64,000 nt of DNA, taken from the NCBI RefSeq assembly GCF_016735115.1, contig NZ_JAERQJ010000003.1, positions 806,001 to 870,000 of the forward strand, in the 5' to 3' direction. This DNA comes from Aquimarina mytili (GTDB taxonomy: Bacteria > Bacteroidota > Bacteroidia > Flavobacteriales > Flavobacteriaceae). Made by a program: the position numbers and the translations under genes. A model generated the notes under the pieces. It saw only the letters and a program-made list of their open reading frames with translations. It made no database searches and had not been told where the DNA came from. How positions within the stretch are numbered: position 1 is the first letter of the stretch; every line of letters starts with the position of its first letter. Positions 10,137-17,462 of this stretch are shown one piece after another.

Positions 10137-11207
10137 CTATTCTTTATAAATTCCTATTGTGAGCTCTCCTTTTGCATTCATTGTAGCTCGATACATTCCT
10201 TCGGTATTAAATTCCATCGCTATATTACCTTTATTATCAATAGCTACGATGCCTCCTGTACCTCCAAGTTTTGTGAGTTTTTTTTGAATCACTTCTTTTG
10301 ATGCCTCTTGAAGTGATATTTTTTTATACTCCATCATTGCCGAAATATCATACGCCACCATCCCACGTATAAAATACTCTCCCCAACCCGTACTTGAGAC
10401 TGCACAAGTGGCATTATTAGCATAGGTTCCTGCACCAATAATCGGAGAATCACCAATACGATTCCATTTTTTGGCTGTCATACCACCTGTAGAGGTTCCT
10501 GCGGCAAGATTTCCGTTCTTATCGAGTGCTACACAGCCTACAGTTCCAAATTTAGAATCTTTAATCATGGGATCATAAAACGAAGTAGCGCTTTTCGAAT
10601 CCACATGATTGGGTACGTCTTTAATTCTTTTTAAAACTTTCATTCGGTCTTCGGTATAAAAATACTTTGGATCTACAACTTCTACATTTCTTTCTTTTGC
10701 AAATTGCTCTGCTCCTCTACCAGAAAGCATTACATGTGGAGAGTTCAGCATTACCTCTTTGGCCAAATTGATTGGATTTTTTACTACTGAAACCCCAGCA
10801 ACTGCACCTGCATTTAAAGTGCTTCCGTCCATAATGGAAGCGTCTAATTCATTGGTTTCTTCATATGTGAAAACAGCTCCTTTTCCAGCGTTAAACAATG
10901 GAGAGTCTTCAAGAATATTAATTGTTTTTTCTACTGCTTCAAGACTAGTTCCTCCGTTTTTAAGAATCGCATGCCCAACTTTTATGGCTTCTTCTAGTTT
11001 AGTTTTGTAAGCAGCTTCTTTTTCAGATGTCATGTTTTCTTTCAGAATTGTTCCTGCACCTCCATGAATTACAATTCCAAATGTATTGGAGGGTTCTTTA
11101 ACACCTTCTTCAACAGTTATATGAGCTGTAGTTTCTGTTGGTTTTTTTTGTTGTTCTTTACACCCCAAAAACAAAGCAAAACTCAAAAAGATAAATACTT
11201 CTTTCAT
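10137..11207 (-). CDS. iaaA: Isoaspartyl peptidase / type 3 L-asparaginase, lipoprotein
   Basis: A 356-residue Ntn-hydrolase of the IaaA/taspase family. A lipoprotein signal ends in FLGC (Cys16), so the enzyme is expected in the periplasm. The family opening IHGGAGT is at residues 48-54, and DGSTLNAGAVAGV is present. The autoproteolysis site is G|T in GTVGCVA, with nucleophile Thr222 (codon at 10542-10544), followed by AAGTSTGGM and RIGDSPIIGAGTYA. Self-cleavage would give alpha and beta chains. Role by family: hydrolysis of beta-aspartyl dipeptides and L-asparagine. The start codon lies 4 nt after the TIR gene stop, so the two are probably co-transcribed; a terminator follows at 10091-10114. 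A metabolic link between the two products is not known to me. Confidence 0.9.
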   Translation of the reverse strand: MKEVFIFLSFALFLGCKEQQKKPTETTAHITVEEGVKEPSNTFGIVIHGGAGTILKENMTSEKEAAYKTKLEEAIKVGHAILKNGGTSLEAVEKTINILEDSPLFNAGKGAVFTYEETNELDASIMDGSTLNAGAVAGVSVVKNPINLAKEVMLNSPHVMLSGRGAEQFAKERNVEVVDPKYFYTEDRMKVLKRIKDVPNHVDSKSATSFYDPMIKDSKFGTVGCVALDKNGNLAAGTSTGGMTAKKWNRIGDSPIIGAGTYANNATCAVSSTGWGEYFIRGMVAYDISAMMEYKKISLQEASKEVIQKKLTKLGGTGGIVAIDNKGNIAMEFNTEGMYRATMNAKGELTIGIYKE

Positions 11208-11211
11208 AAAT

Positions 11212-12195
11212 CTAAGATAATTTGTGTTTACAATAATCTACTAATGCTATTCTTCCCTGGAAGAATCTAAATGTTAAATGTATACTATTTCCGCCATTAT
11301 CTTCTAAGCTTATAGATTTATTTAACTCAAAATCACAAGGTTGATTACTACCTCCTTCAATCGCTATATTATCTGCATACAGAGCAAATCCTTTATTAGG
11401 TTTTCGTAAAGGCTCTATTTTACCAAGTATACCGGGGATCTCTCCAGATTTATTAATGATTAACGATCCAAACCCTTGAGTTTTCTCGATTACTACCTCA
11501 ATATCCTCTTTAGGGTTTATATTCTTTAACATTATCGCTGGATACTTTGGATGTGCAATAAGTAAGGTATACAACTTACGTGTTCTAATAATAAAATGTG
11601 CTAATCCTTTTTCATCTGAACTTCCTTCGAGATAAGTTGAATTGTTTGCCACAAGTACAGCCTTAGCATTTTTAACAAGCTTTCTATTTTGATCCACTAT
11701 TTTTATTGAAAAAATAAAAGGTTTGGCGCTAATCATCGTAGAGAGTTTCGACCATCGTCTTCTAAAAAACGTTTGATCTTTTGATAACTTCTTTTCGATC
11801 AAAGTGGCTAATTCTTCTGGCGTTTTTTTCTGAAGATTGATATAGCCAATCGTTTTAAGAATCCCTGGGATTTCTGTATCATCAAACCTTGCAGGTAAAA
11901 TGTATTCCCGGCTTTCTTGAAACGCTCGAGCTTGCATCGAAACTCTCTCATGATTTGTCCATAATTTTTGATTGTAAAAACCTGATATAAATAGTACTGT
12001 ATACCTGGCTTTGTCCTGATAAATCTCAGACAAATATTCATACAGATTTTTACCCCATAGATTTGCTTCTTCAAACAAATCATAGAATACCTTGATTCCT
12101 CTTTTCTTCAGGCTATTTGCAACTTCCTCTACATATGCCCGGTTCTCTCCCGCAAAAGAGAGCGCAACATCATACTCATAGCTGTTATTTTTCAT
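11212..12195 (-). CDS. TIR-domain protein with C-terminal beta-sandwich domains (candidate NADase / defence protein)
   Basis: A 327-residue cytosolic protein, no signal peptide. Residues 7-140 form a TIR_2-like domain: DVALSFAGENRAYVE at the start, FYDLFEEANLWGKNL as the BB-loop region, and WTNHE with Glu83 at the position of the catalytic glutamate of NAD-cleaving TIRs. After a basic linker, residues ~155-235 resemble a carboxypeptidase-regulatory-like beta sandwich (IVDQNRKLVKNAKAVL, TSDEKGLAHF-like). The last ~85 residues form another beta-rich module (FALYADNIAIEGGS) of no named family. ATG at 12193-12195 is preferred over the GTG three bases upstream. The gene is coupled to the asparaginase. 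Family knowledge: prokaryotic TIR proteins often act in anti-phage signalling or suicide by NAD+ depletion. NADase activity here is inferred from Glu83 only. Confidence 0.85.
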   Translation of the reverse strand: MKNNSYEYDVALSFAGENRAYVEEVANSLKKRGIKVFYDLFEEANLWGKNLYEYLSEIYQDKARYTVLFISGFYNQKLWTNHERVSMQARAFQESREYILPARFDDTEIPGILKTIGYINLQKKTPEELATLIEKKLSKDQTFFRRRWSKLSTMISAKPFIFSIKIVDQNRKLVKNAKAVLVANNSTYLEGSSDEKGLAHFIIRTRKLYTLLIAHPKYPAIMLKNINPKEDIEVVIEKTQGFGSLIINKSGEIPGILGKIEPLRKPNKGFALYADNIAIEGGSNQPCDFELNKSISLEDNGGNSIHLTFRFFQGRIALVDYCKHKLS

Positions 12196-12279
12196 CACTG
12201 ACTTATTTTCTTTTTTAACCTAAAACTGACGTCTTTCTTTTTCAAAAAAACTTCTACTACAAAATTACTTTCTTTATTT

Positions 12280-12311
12280 GGAAATATTCCATTTTTAATA
12301 GGAAATATTCC
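12280..12311. promoter_or_regulatory. Twin palindromes GGAAATATTCC in the divergent TIR / radical SAM promoter
   Basis: Two identical copies of GGAAATATTCC (12280-12290 and 12301-12311), each with perfect GGAA/TTCC arms round ATA, lie exactly 21 bp apart, two helical turns. They sit 85-116 bp upstream of the TIR start and 41-72 bp upstream of the radical SAM start. That arrangement fits a tandem operator for a dimeric regulator. The regulator is not identifiable here. A third copy occurs inside the radical SAM gene at 12810-12820, where it may be chance. Confidence 0.5.
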
Positions 12312-12351
12312 AACAAAAGTTTTACTTTTAAACCGTAAAAAAACCGTACTC

Positions 12352-13425
12352 ATGAAACCGAAAAACCACATAAAAGGCAGGGGTGCCCAAGAAAAAGTGC
12401 ATAATAGATTCTCTGAAAATCGTTATGAAGTGAGAGATGATTTCTTAAATTATTGCCAAAAAGAAGGAGAGCAAATCGACAGGCATCAAACTACTTTTAT
12501 TGAAACTTTTCCAAAAACCATTGTCAACAAAGTTACAAGCCCCGATGTTGGAATGATGTATTCTTTAAACCCGTATCAGGGATGTGAGCATGGATGTGTA
12601 TACTGTTATGCTCGAAATACCCATGAATATTGGGGGTATGGTGCTGGTATTGATTTTGAAAGCAAAATTTTAGTCAAAAAAAATGCTCCAGAATTATTAG
12701 AAAAGAAGTTGAAAAACAAAAATTGGAAAGCCTATCCAATTTCTCTTTCAGGAAATACAGATTGCTACCAACCCATTGAGAAAAAACTCAAAATCACACG
12801 GCAATTATTGGAAATATTCCTAAAACACAAACATCCTGTAGGGATTATTACCAAAAATGCGCTCATTCAAAGAGACATAGATATCTTATCCGAATTGTCT
12901 AAAGATAACTTGGCTGTAGTTTTCTTATCTATTACTTCTTTAGAAGAAGAAACTCGGCGAATTTTAGAACCAAGAACTGCAAGTATAAAAAAGAGACTGG
13001 AGACTTTAGAGAAATTAAATTCTGCAGGAATTCCAACCAGTGTAATGATGGCCCCAATAATCCCTTCAATTAACAGTCATGAGATATTACCCCTTGCTAA
13101 AGAGATATCTAAAAGAGGTGCAAGAAGTGTTGGGTATACAGTGGTACGTCTCAACGGAGCCATAGGCGATATATTTACAAAGTGGCTTGAAAAAACACTT
13201 CCCGATCGAAAAGACAAGATACTTCATCAAATTATGGAATGTCATAATGGAAACCTTAATGATAGTGATTTTGGAAGAAGAATGACTGGATCTGGTCATA
13301 CTGCCAATCAAATCCATCAGCTCTTTACATTAGCACGAAAGAAATATTTCCCAAAACAAGAAAAGCTTGAGTTAAACTGTGATCTACATGAACAATATAA
13401 AGATGGGCAGCTGAGGTTGTTTTGA
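12352..13425 (+). CDS. PA0069 family radical SAM protein (SplB-like)
   Basis: A 357-residue radical SAM enzyme of the COG1533 / PA0069 type. The cluster-binding motif is GCEHGCVYCYA with Cys78-x3-Cys82-x2-Cys85, the spacing used by SplB-like and classic radical SAM proteins. PYQGCEHGCVYCYARNTHEYW is split here by family-specific residues, and SLSGNTDCYQPIE plus GIITKNALIQRDID match the conserved TIM-barrel signature of the family. The C-terminus has the typical ASGHTANQIHQLF-like segment. The biochemical function of PA0069 proteins is not established; relatedness to spore photoproduct lyase suggests nucleic-acid repair or modification, which is inference. It is divergent from the TIR gene and its stop codon abuts the stop of the HD gene. 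Confidence 0.9.
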   Translation: MKPKNHIKGRGAQEKVHNRFSENRYEVRDDFLNYCQKEGEQIDRHQTTFIETFPKTIVNKVTSPDVGMMYSLNPYQGCEHGCVYCYARNTHEYWGYGAGIDFESKILVKKNAPELLEKKLKNKNWKAYPISLSGNTDCYQPIEKKLKITRQLLEIFLKHKHPVGIITKNALIQRDIDILSELSKDNLAVVFLSITSLEEETRRILEPRTASIKKRLETLEKLNSAGIPTSVMMAPIIPSINSHEILPLAKEISKRGARSVGYTVVRLNGAIGDIFTKWLEKTLPDRKDKILHQIMECHNGNLNDSDFGRRMTGSGHTANQIHQLFTLARKKYFPKQEKLELNCDLHEQYKDGQLRLF

Positions 13426-14079
13426 TTATACCTTTCCTTCCCATTCTTTATAAAATTGTTCTAAAAACGCTTCCATATACTCATGTCGTTGTAGCGCTAA
13501 CTTTTTACCAGTTTCAGTATTCATCCTATCCTTGAGTAGCAACAACTTTTCATAGAAATGATTAATGGTTGGTGCTGTAGAGTTTTTGTATTCTTCTTTG
13601 GTCATATTAAGGTTAGGAGGAAACTTAGGATCATAAAGAAGCCTATTTTTGAAACCTCCATAATTGAAACATCTGGCAATACCAATAGCACCTATAGCAT
13701 CTAATCGATCGGCATCCTGAATGACATCTAACTCTGGAGATCGGAATTTTTGTTCAAGATTACCTCCCTTAAAAGAAATATTCTCAATAATCAAAACGAC
13801 ATGGTTAATTACCTCTGCTTTTACGTCCAGGGTGTTAAGAAATGCTCTGGCTACTTTTGGCCCTACAGTTTCATCTCCTCCATGAAACTTGGAGTCTGCA
13901 ATATCATGTAGCAATGCCCCAATAGCTACTATAAAGCTATCAACATTTTCTTGTTTTGAGATAAGATTTGCATTATTAAATACCCTTTGCGTATGAAACC
14001 AATCATGACCTCCTTCAGCACCTGATAATTTTTCTTTAACAAAATCAATAGTTCTAGAGATAACTTCTTGTTCTGTCAT
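13426..14079 (-). CDS. HD domain phosphohydrolase
   Basis: A 217-residue HD-superfamily metal-dependent phosphohydrolase close to the YpgQ/YedJ type. The ligands are seen in order: HDWFHTQRV (first His), LLHDIADSKFHGG (the HD pair) and DADRLDAIGAIGIAR (the distal Asp). Members hydrolyse nucleotides or related phosphoesters; the substrate is not predictable. It starts 13 nt after the desaturase stop and closes the plsC / desaturase / HD run. It converges head-on with the radical SAM gene with no spacer (13425/13426), so no dedicated terminator is visible. Confidence 0.87.
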   Translation of the reverse strand: MTEQEVISRTIDFVKEKLSGAEGGHDWFHTQRVFNNANLISKQENVDSFIVAIGALLHDIADSKFHGGDETVGPKVARAFLNTLDVKAEVINHVVLIIENISFKGGNLEQKFRSPELDVIQDADRLDAIGAIGIARCFNYGGFKNRLLYDPKFPPNLNMTKEEYKNSTAPTINHFYEKLLLLKDRMNTETGKKLALQRHEYMEAFLEQFYKEWEGKV

Positions 14080-14092
14080 ATCTTAAAAATAT

Positions 14093-15094
14093 CTATTTAG
14101 CCAATGCCGGCTCCACCCATTTAAATTGAAACACTTCATCAGGAATAACCAATCTTTCACTAATACGCTGCATTCTTGCCGGTAATTTCATTACAAAATC
14201 ACGAGCTTTTTCTGCTTCGTCTGTTAAGTCTGCAAGTTTATCTATCTCCCACTTATCAATCAAACGTTGCATAATATCGATATAGTCTTGCGACGTATAC
14301 ACTCCTAATCGTTGAGCAGCATTAGAAAACTCTTCAAAAGCAGTACCAATGGCATCTCCGGACTCTCTTAAGAAATGTGCGGGCATTACGATTTTTTTCT
14401 TCATCATATCGCTAAATGCAATCATCATCTGACTAGGGTCTACTTCAAAAATATTTTTTACAAATTCGCTATATGCATTAAAATGTCGCATCTCATCACC
14501 AGCTATAATTTTACACATCTTGGCGAGCGATTTGTTCGAATATTCTTTTGCCATTTTTGCCACCCGATTATGGGATACATAGGTAGCCAACTCTTGAAAA
14601 CTGGTATATACAAAGTTCTTGTACGGGTCTCGATCTGTACCAATATCAAATCCATCATTAATCAGGTGCTGAGTGGTACGTTCTACCTCGATCATATTCA
14701 CCCTTCCGGATAAATACAAATATTTGTTTAAAGTATCTCCGTGACGATTTTCTTCGCTGGTCCAATAACGTGTCCATCTCGACCATCCATTGCCTCTTTC
14801 TCCTTCATGCTGATTAATCCCTTCAACATCCATCAACCATGATTCATATGTTGGTAATGCTTCTTCGGTGATAGTATCGCCAACCAACACTACCCAAAAA
14901 TCATATGGAAGTTCTTTAGCTAACTCTCTTAGTTCTTTTACTTCATCAAAAAACGTATCTTCATTTTGTGAGTTTGGTAAAAAATCTGTCGGCTGCCATA
15001 CTTTATCAATTGGAATCAAAAATTTATCGATAAAAGAATCGACTTTCTTTTCTAACAATTGCATTACTTCTAATCTAATATTATCTAAAGCCAT
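14093..15094 (-). CDS. Soluble acyl-ACP desaturase (stearoyl-ACP Delta9 type)
   Basis: A 333-residue ferritin-like di-iron enzyme. The two carboxylate/His motifs of soluble acyl-ACP desaturases are present as SEENRHGD and AGDEMRHFNAY, each in a long helix. The preceding GNGWSRWTRYW segment is also characteristic. Reaction by family: oxygen-dependent insertion of a cis double bond in an acyl chain bound to ACP, using reduced ferredoxin. It lies 10 nt downstream of plsC and 13 nt upstream of an HD gene. Desaturation of ACP-bound chains and acylation of lysophosphatidate by PlsC would work together in tuning membrane fluidity. The pairing is seen; the physiological link is inferred. Confidence 0.92.
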   Translation of the reverse strand: MALDNIRLEVMQLLEKKVDSFIDKFLIPIDKVWQPTDFLPNSQNEDTFFDEVKELRELAKELPYDFWVVLVGDTITEEALPTYESWLMDVEGINQHEGERGNGWSRWTRYWTSEENRHGDTLNKYLYLSGRVNMIEVERTTQHLINDGFDIGTDRDPYKNFVYTSFQELATYVSHNRVAKMAKEYSNKSLAKMCKIIAGDEMRHFNAYSEFVKNIFEVDPSQMMIAFSDMMKKKIVMPAHFLRESGDAIGTAFEEFSNAAQRLGVYTSQDYIDIMQRLIDKWEIDKLADLTDEAEKARDFVMKLPARMQRISERLVIPDEVFQFKWVEPALAK

Positions 15095-15104
15095 ACTGTA
15101 TATG

Positions 15105-15845
15105 TTATGTTCTTACTGCTTGGGTTACTCTTTGTTCTATTGTTTCTATTAGCGAATCTGTATCTTTTGAAACCGATAAAGGTTCGTGCACGTCAAGTGT
15201 TAAATGAATCCCTATTCCCATAGGAAAATTTCCAAAACGCACTAGTTTCCAACTATTATTTATGGTTACTGGTACGACTACTGCTTCGGGAGCATTTTTA
15301 AATAAAATTTTTAAGCCTGTTGAAGCAAACTTTTTCGGTGCTCCGTCTCTGCTTCGGGTTCCTTCTGGAAAAATTACAGCTGCAAACTTATTTTCTGAAA
15401 TGAATTTTGCAAATTTCGATAATACCGGAATTGATTGTTTAGGGTTTTTTCTATCAATTAATGCATTCCCTCCATGTTTCAAATTGAAGGATATACTCGG
15501 GATCCCTTTTCCTAATTCAATCTTAGAAATAAACTTCGTCTTATGTCTTCGCATAAACCAAATAATCATTGGTATATCGAACATACTTTGATGATTCGAA
15601 ACAATAATTTTGGCCGTGTTTTTAGGTAAATTTTGTTTATTTCTATAGCTAAATCTTACTCCCAGGATCAATAAGCATCCTAAAAGACATAAATTCATAT
15701 AATCTACAACTTTTCTATGAGCTGCGGGGCTACCAAGTTTAAATGCAATCCATTGTGGTGGGTGAAAAATAACCAATGTAAGCCCAAAAAATATATAAAA
15801 CAATATGCTTAATGGATACGAAAGTACCTTCTTAATCAATTTCAT
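15105..15845 (-). CDS. plsC: 1-acyl-sn-glycerol-3-phosphate acyltransferase
   Basis: A 246-residue membrane-associated acyltransferase. An N-terminal hydrophobic hairpin (LSYPLSILFYIFFGLTLVIF) is followed by the catalytic motif NHQSMFD (HX4D), a second block with SKIELGKGIP, and the phosphate-binding block FPEGTRSRDG. It makes phosphatidate from lysophosphatidate in phospholipid synthesis. It is the first gene of the run plsC / acyl-ACP desaturase / HD hydrolase, all on the minus strand with 10-13 nt gaps. About 180 nt upstream separate it from the bacilliredoxin gene and contain that gene's terminator. Confidence 0.9.
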   Translation of the reverse strand: MKLIKKVLSYPLSILFYIFFGLTLVIFHPPQWIAFKLGSPAAHRKVVDYMNLCLLGCLLILGVRFSYRNKQNLPKNTAKIIVSNHQSMFDIPMIIWFMRRHKTKFISKIELGKGIPSISFNLKHGGNALIDRKNPKQSIPVLSKFAKFISENKFAAVIFPEGTRSRDGAPKKFASTGLKILFKNAPEAVVVPVTINNSWKLVRFGNFPMGIGIHLTLDVHEPLSVSKDTDSLIETIEQRVTQAVRT

Positions 15846-15960
15846 TTCAATTTTGTGTGAATGTCTAAAACATCTTTTTAAAGCAGCTCTAAAGACATTG
15901 CAAGTTCTGATATTATTTTTAGTTGACCAACAGTTTAACAGACTAAATTACAATGTTAAA

Positions 15961-15997
15961 AAAACAAAAAAAACCGTTCCTAAATTTGGAACGGTTT
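15961..15997 (-). terminator. Terminator downstream of the bacilliredoxin gene
   Basis: Stem AAACCGTTCC (15971-15980) pairs perfectly with GGAACGGTTT (15988-15997) around a 7-nt loop. In minus-strand sense it is followed by a T run (A run at 15961-15970 on the plus strand). It lies 33 nt after the stop of the gene at 16030-16440. Confidence 0.85.
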
Positions 15998-16029
15998 ATA
16001 ATGATTTTTCTTATAAATAATGCTGGATT

Positions 16030-16440
16030 TTAGCAATGCTCATTATAAGCATCCATAAGGTTTTCAGCAATCATTTCTGCCGGTCTTCCTTCGATATGAT
16101 GACGCTCTAGCATGTGTACTAACTCTCCGTTTTTAAACAAGGCCATAGATGGCGATGATGGAGGGAAAGGAACCATATAACCTCGAGCCTTATCTGTTGC
16201 CTCTCTATCAACTCCTGCAAAAACAGTCACTAAATTATCAGGTTTTTTGCTATTATTTAATGAAGCTTTTGCTCCTGGGCGTGCATTTGCTGCGGCACAA
16301 CCACATACCGAATTTACAACAACCAGTGTAGTCCCTTCTTTTGACATTGCCGATTCTACAGCATCTGCTGTATGTAATTCTTCAAAACCAATATTAGTAA
16401 GATCTTCACGCATTGGTTTTACTAAATCTGCTGGATACAT
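16030..16440 (-). CDS. BrxA/BrxB family bacilliredoxin (YphP/YqiW)
   Basis: A 136-residue thioredoxin-like protein. The CGC active site is seen in NSVCGCAAANARPG (Cys46-Gly-Cys48), and PFPPSSPSMALFKNGELVHMLERHHIEG matches the conserved C-terminal block of the family. In Firmicutes these enzymes remove bacillithiol from proteins; in Bacteroidota they are common and presumably perform the same de-bacillithiolation. Cytosolic, monocistronic: terminator downstream at 15961-15997 and its own promoter upstream, with a TACCTTTG element (minus strand, 16473-16480). Confidence 0.9.
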   Translation of the reverse strand: MYPADLVKPMREDLTNIGFEELHTADAVESAMSKEGTTLVVVNSVCGCAAANARPGAKASLNNSKKPDNLVTVFAGVDREATDKARGYMVPFPPSSPSMALFKNGELVHMLERHHIEGRPAEMIAENLMDAYNEHC

Positions 16441-16472
16441 ATTTCTTTATTTTTCGTAATTACAATTTTGTG

Positions 16473-16480
16473 CAAAGGTA
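16473..16480 (-). promoter_or_regulatory. Bacteroidota -7 element for the bacilliredoxin gene
   Basis: Minus-strand TACCTTTG matches the TAnnTTTG consensus of Bacteroidota sigma-A promoters, 33 nt before the ATG. No convincing TTTG -33 box is seen at the usual distance. Confidence 0.45.
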
Positions 16481-16653
16481 CAAATTATGTACCATATCAC
16501 AGCAACTGACAAGTAGTCGTAAAATCATCATTTAACTAACTTTATGATTATTTTATAGTAACAAACCAATGATTTTGTGGTCTAATTGAAATGTAATCCG
16601 AAAGTAACTAAAAATATTTTCGGTTATCTTTACAACCCAAAAAATTGTTTTGA

Positions 16654-17391
16654 ATGATTAAATGGTTTATTGCCATACTAGGATATGTGTTTTTTAGATT
16701 TCCAGGAGCAATATTAGGTTTTTTATTAGGAAGCCTTCTCGACTCCACTTCAATTAAAACCAGTGGTGGCTTTAAAAAAGTGTTTTCACAAGGAGAAGAA
16801 AAAGTAACCCCAGCCGATTTTGAACTCAATTTACTTTCGCTTTCCTCAATAGTAATTAAAGCCGATGGAAGGGTAAACCAAACAGAATTAGACTATGTAA
16901 GGCGCTATTTTGTAAGCGCTTATGGAAAAGAACGTGCAAACGCCACTTTTAGAACCTTTAACGAAATTATTAAAAACAGACATGTATCTGCCCCTCATAT
17001 TTGTATGTATATTAATCAACATACGCGTTATCCTTCTAGATTACAAATTCTTCACTTTTTGTTTGGAATAGCCAATGCTGATGGAAGTGTGAGCAATGCA
17101 GAAGCAGAAGAGATTGGTAGAATCGCAGGGTTTTTACGCATCAATTTCAAGGATTTTGAAAGTATCAAGGCGATGTTTTTCAAAACCGGAGACCATGCAT
17201 ATAAGATTCTCGAAATTGAAAAAACAGCAACGGATACCGAAGTTAAAAAAGCATTTAGAACCATGGCCAAAAAATATCATCCAGATAAACTACAACACAT
17301 GGATGAGGTATACAAAAAAGGAGCTGAGGCTAAATTTAGAGAGGTTCAAAAAGCCTATGACCACATTAAAAAAGAAAGAGGGATTAACTAG
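16654..17391 (+). CDS. DjlA-like TerB/DnaJ co-chaperone
   Basis: A 245-residue protein with an N-terminal hydrophobic segment containing glycines (IAILGYVFFRFPGAILGFLLG), like the membrane anchor of DjlA. A TerB-like helical domain follows (two DG-containing acidic turns: KADGRVNQTE and ANADGSVSNAEAEE). The C-terminal J domain (about residues 180-243) carries the HPD tripeptide in KKYHPDKL. J-domain proteins stimulate the ATPase of DnaK; membrane-anchored DjlA types act at the inner membrane. The stop codon is built from the first base of a heptamer repeat (17391-17425). Monocistronic, convergent with crtY. Confidence 0.88.
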   Translation: MIKWFIAILGYVFFRFPGAILGFLLGSLLDSTSIKTSGGFKKVFSQGEEKVTPADFELNLLSLSSIVIKADGRVNQTELDYVRRYFVSAYGKERANATFRTFNEIIKNRHVSAPHICMYINQHTRYPSRLQILHFLFGIANADGSVSNAEAEEIGRIAGFLRINFKDFESIKAMFFKTGDHAYKILEIEKTATDTEVKKAFRTMAKKYHPDKLQHMDEVYKKGAEAKFREVQKAYDHIKKERGIN

Positions 17392-17425
17392 TTGATGGTT
17401 GATGGTTGATGGTTGATGGTTGATG
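17391..17425. repeat. Heptamer tandem repeat (5 x GTTGATG)
   Basis: Five perfect, uninterrupted copies of GTTGATG start on the last base of the djlA-like stop codon, between two convergent genes. Such short perfect arrays expand and contract by slippage. No function is evident. Confidence 0.9.
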
Positions 17426-17462
17426 GAAAATAATCATCATATCCTTAAAAAAGAATCCATCT

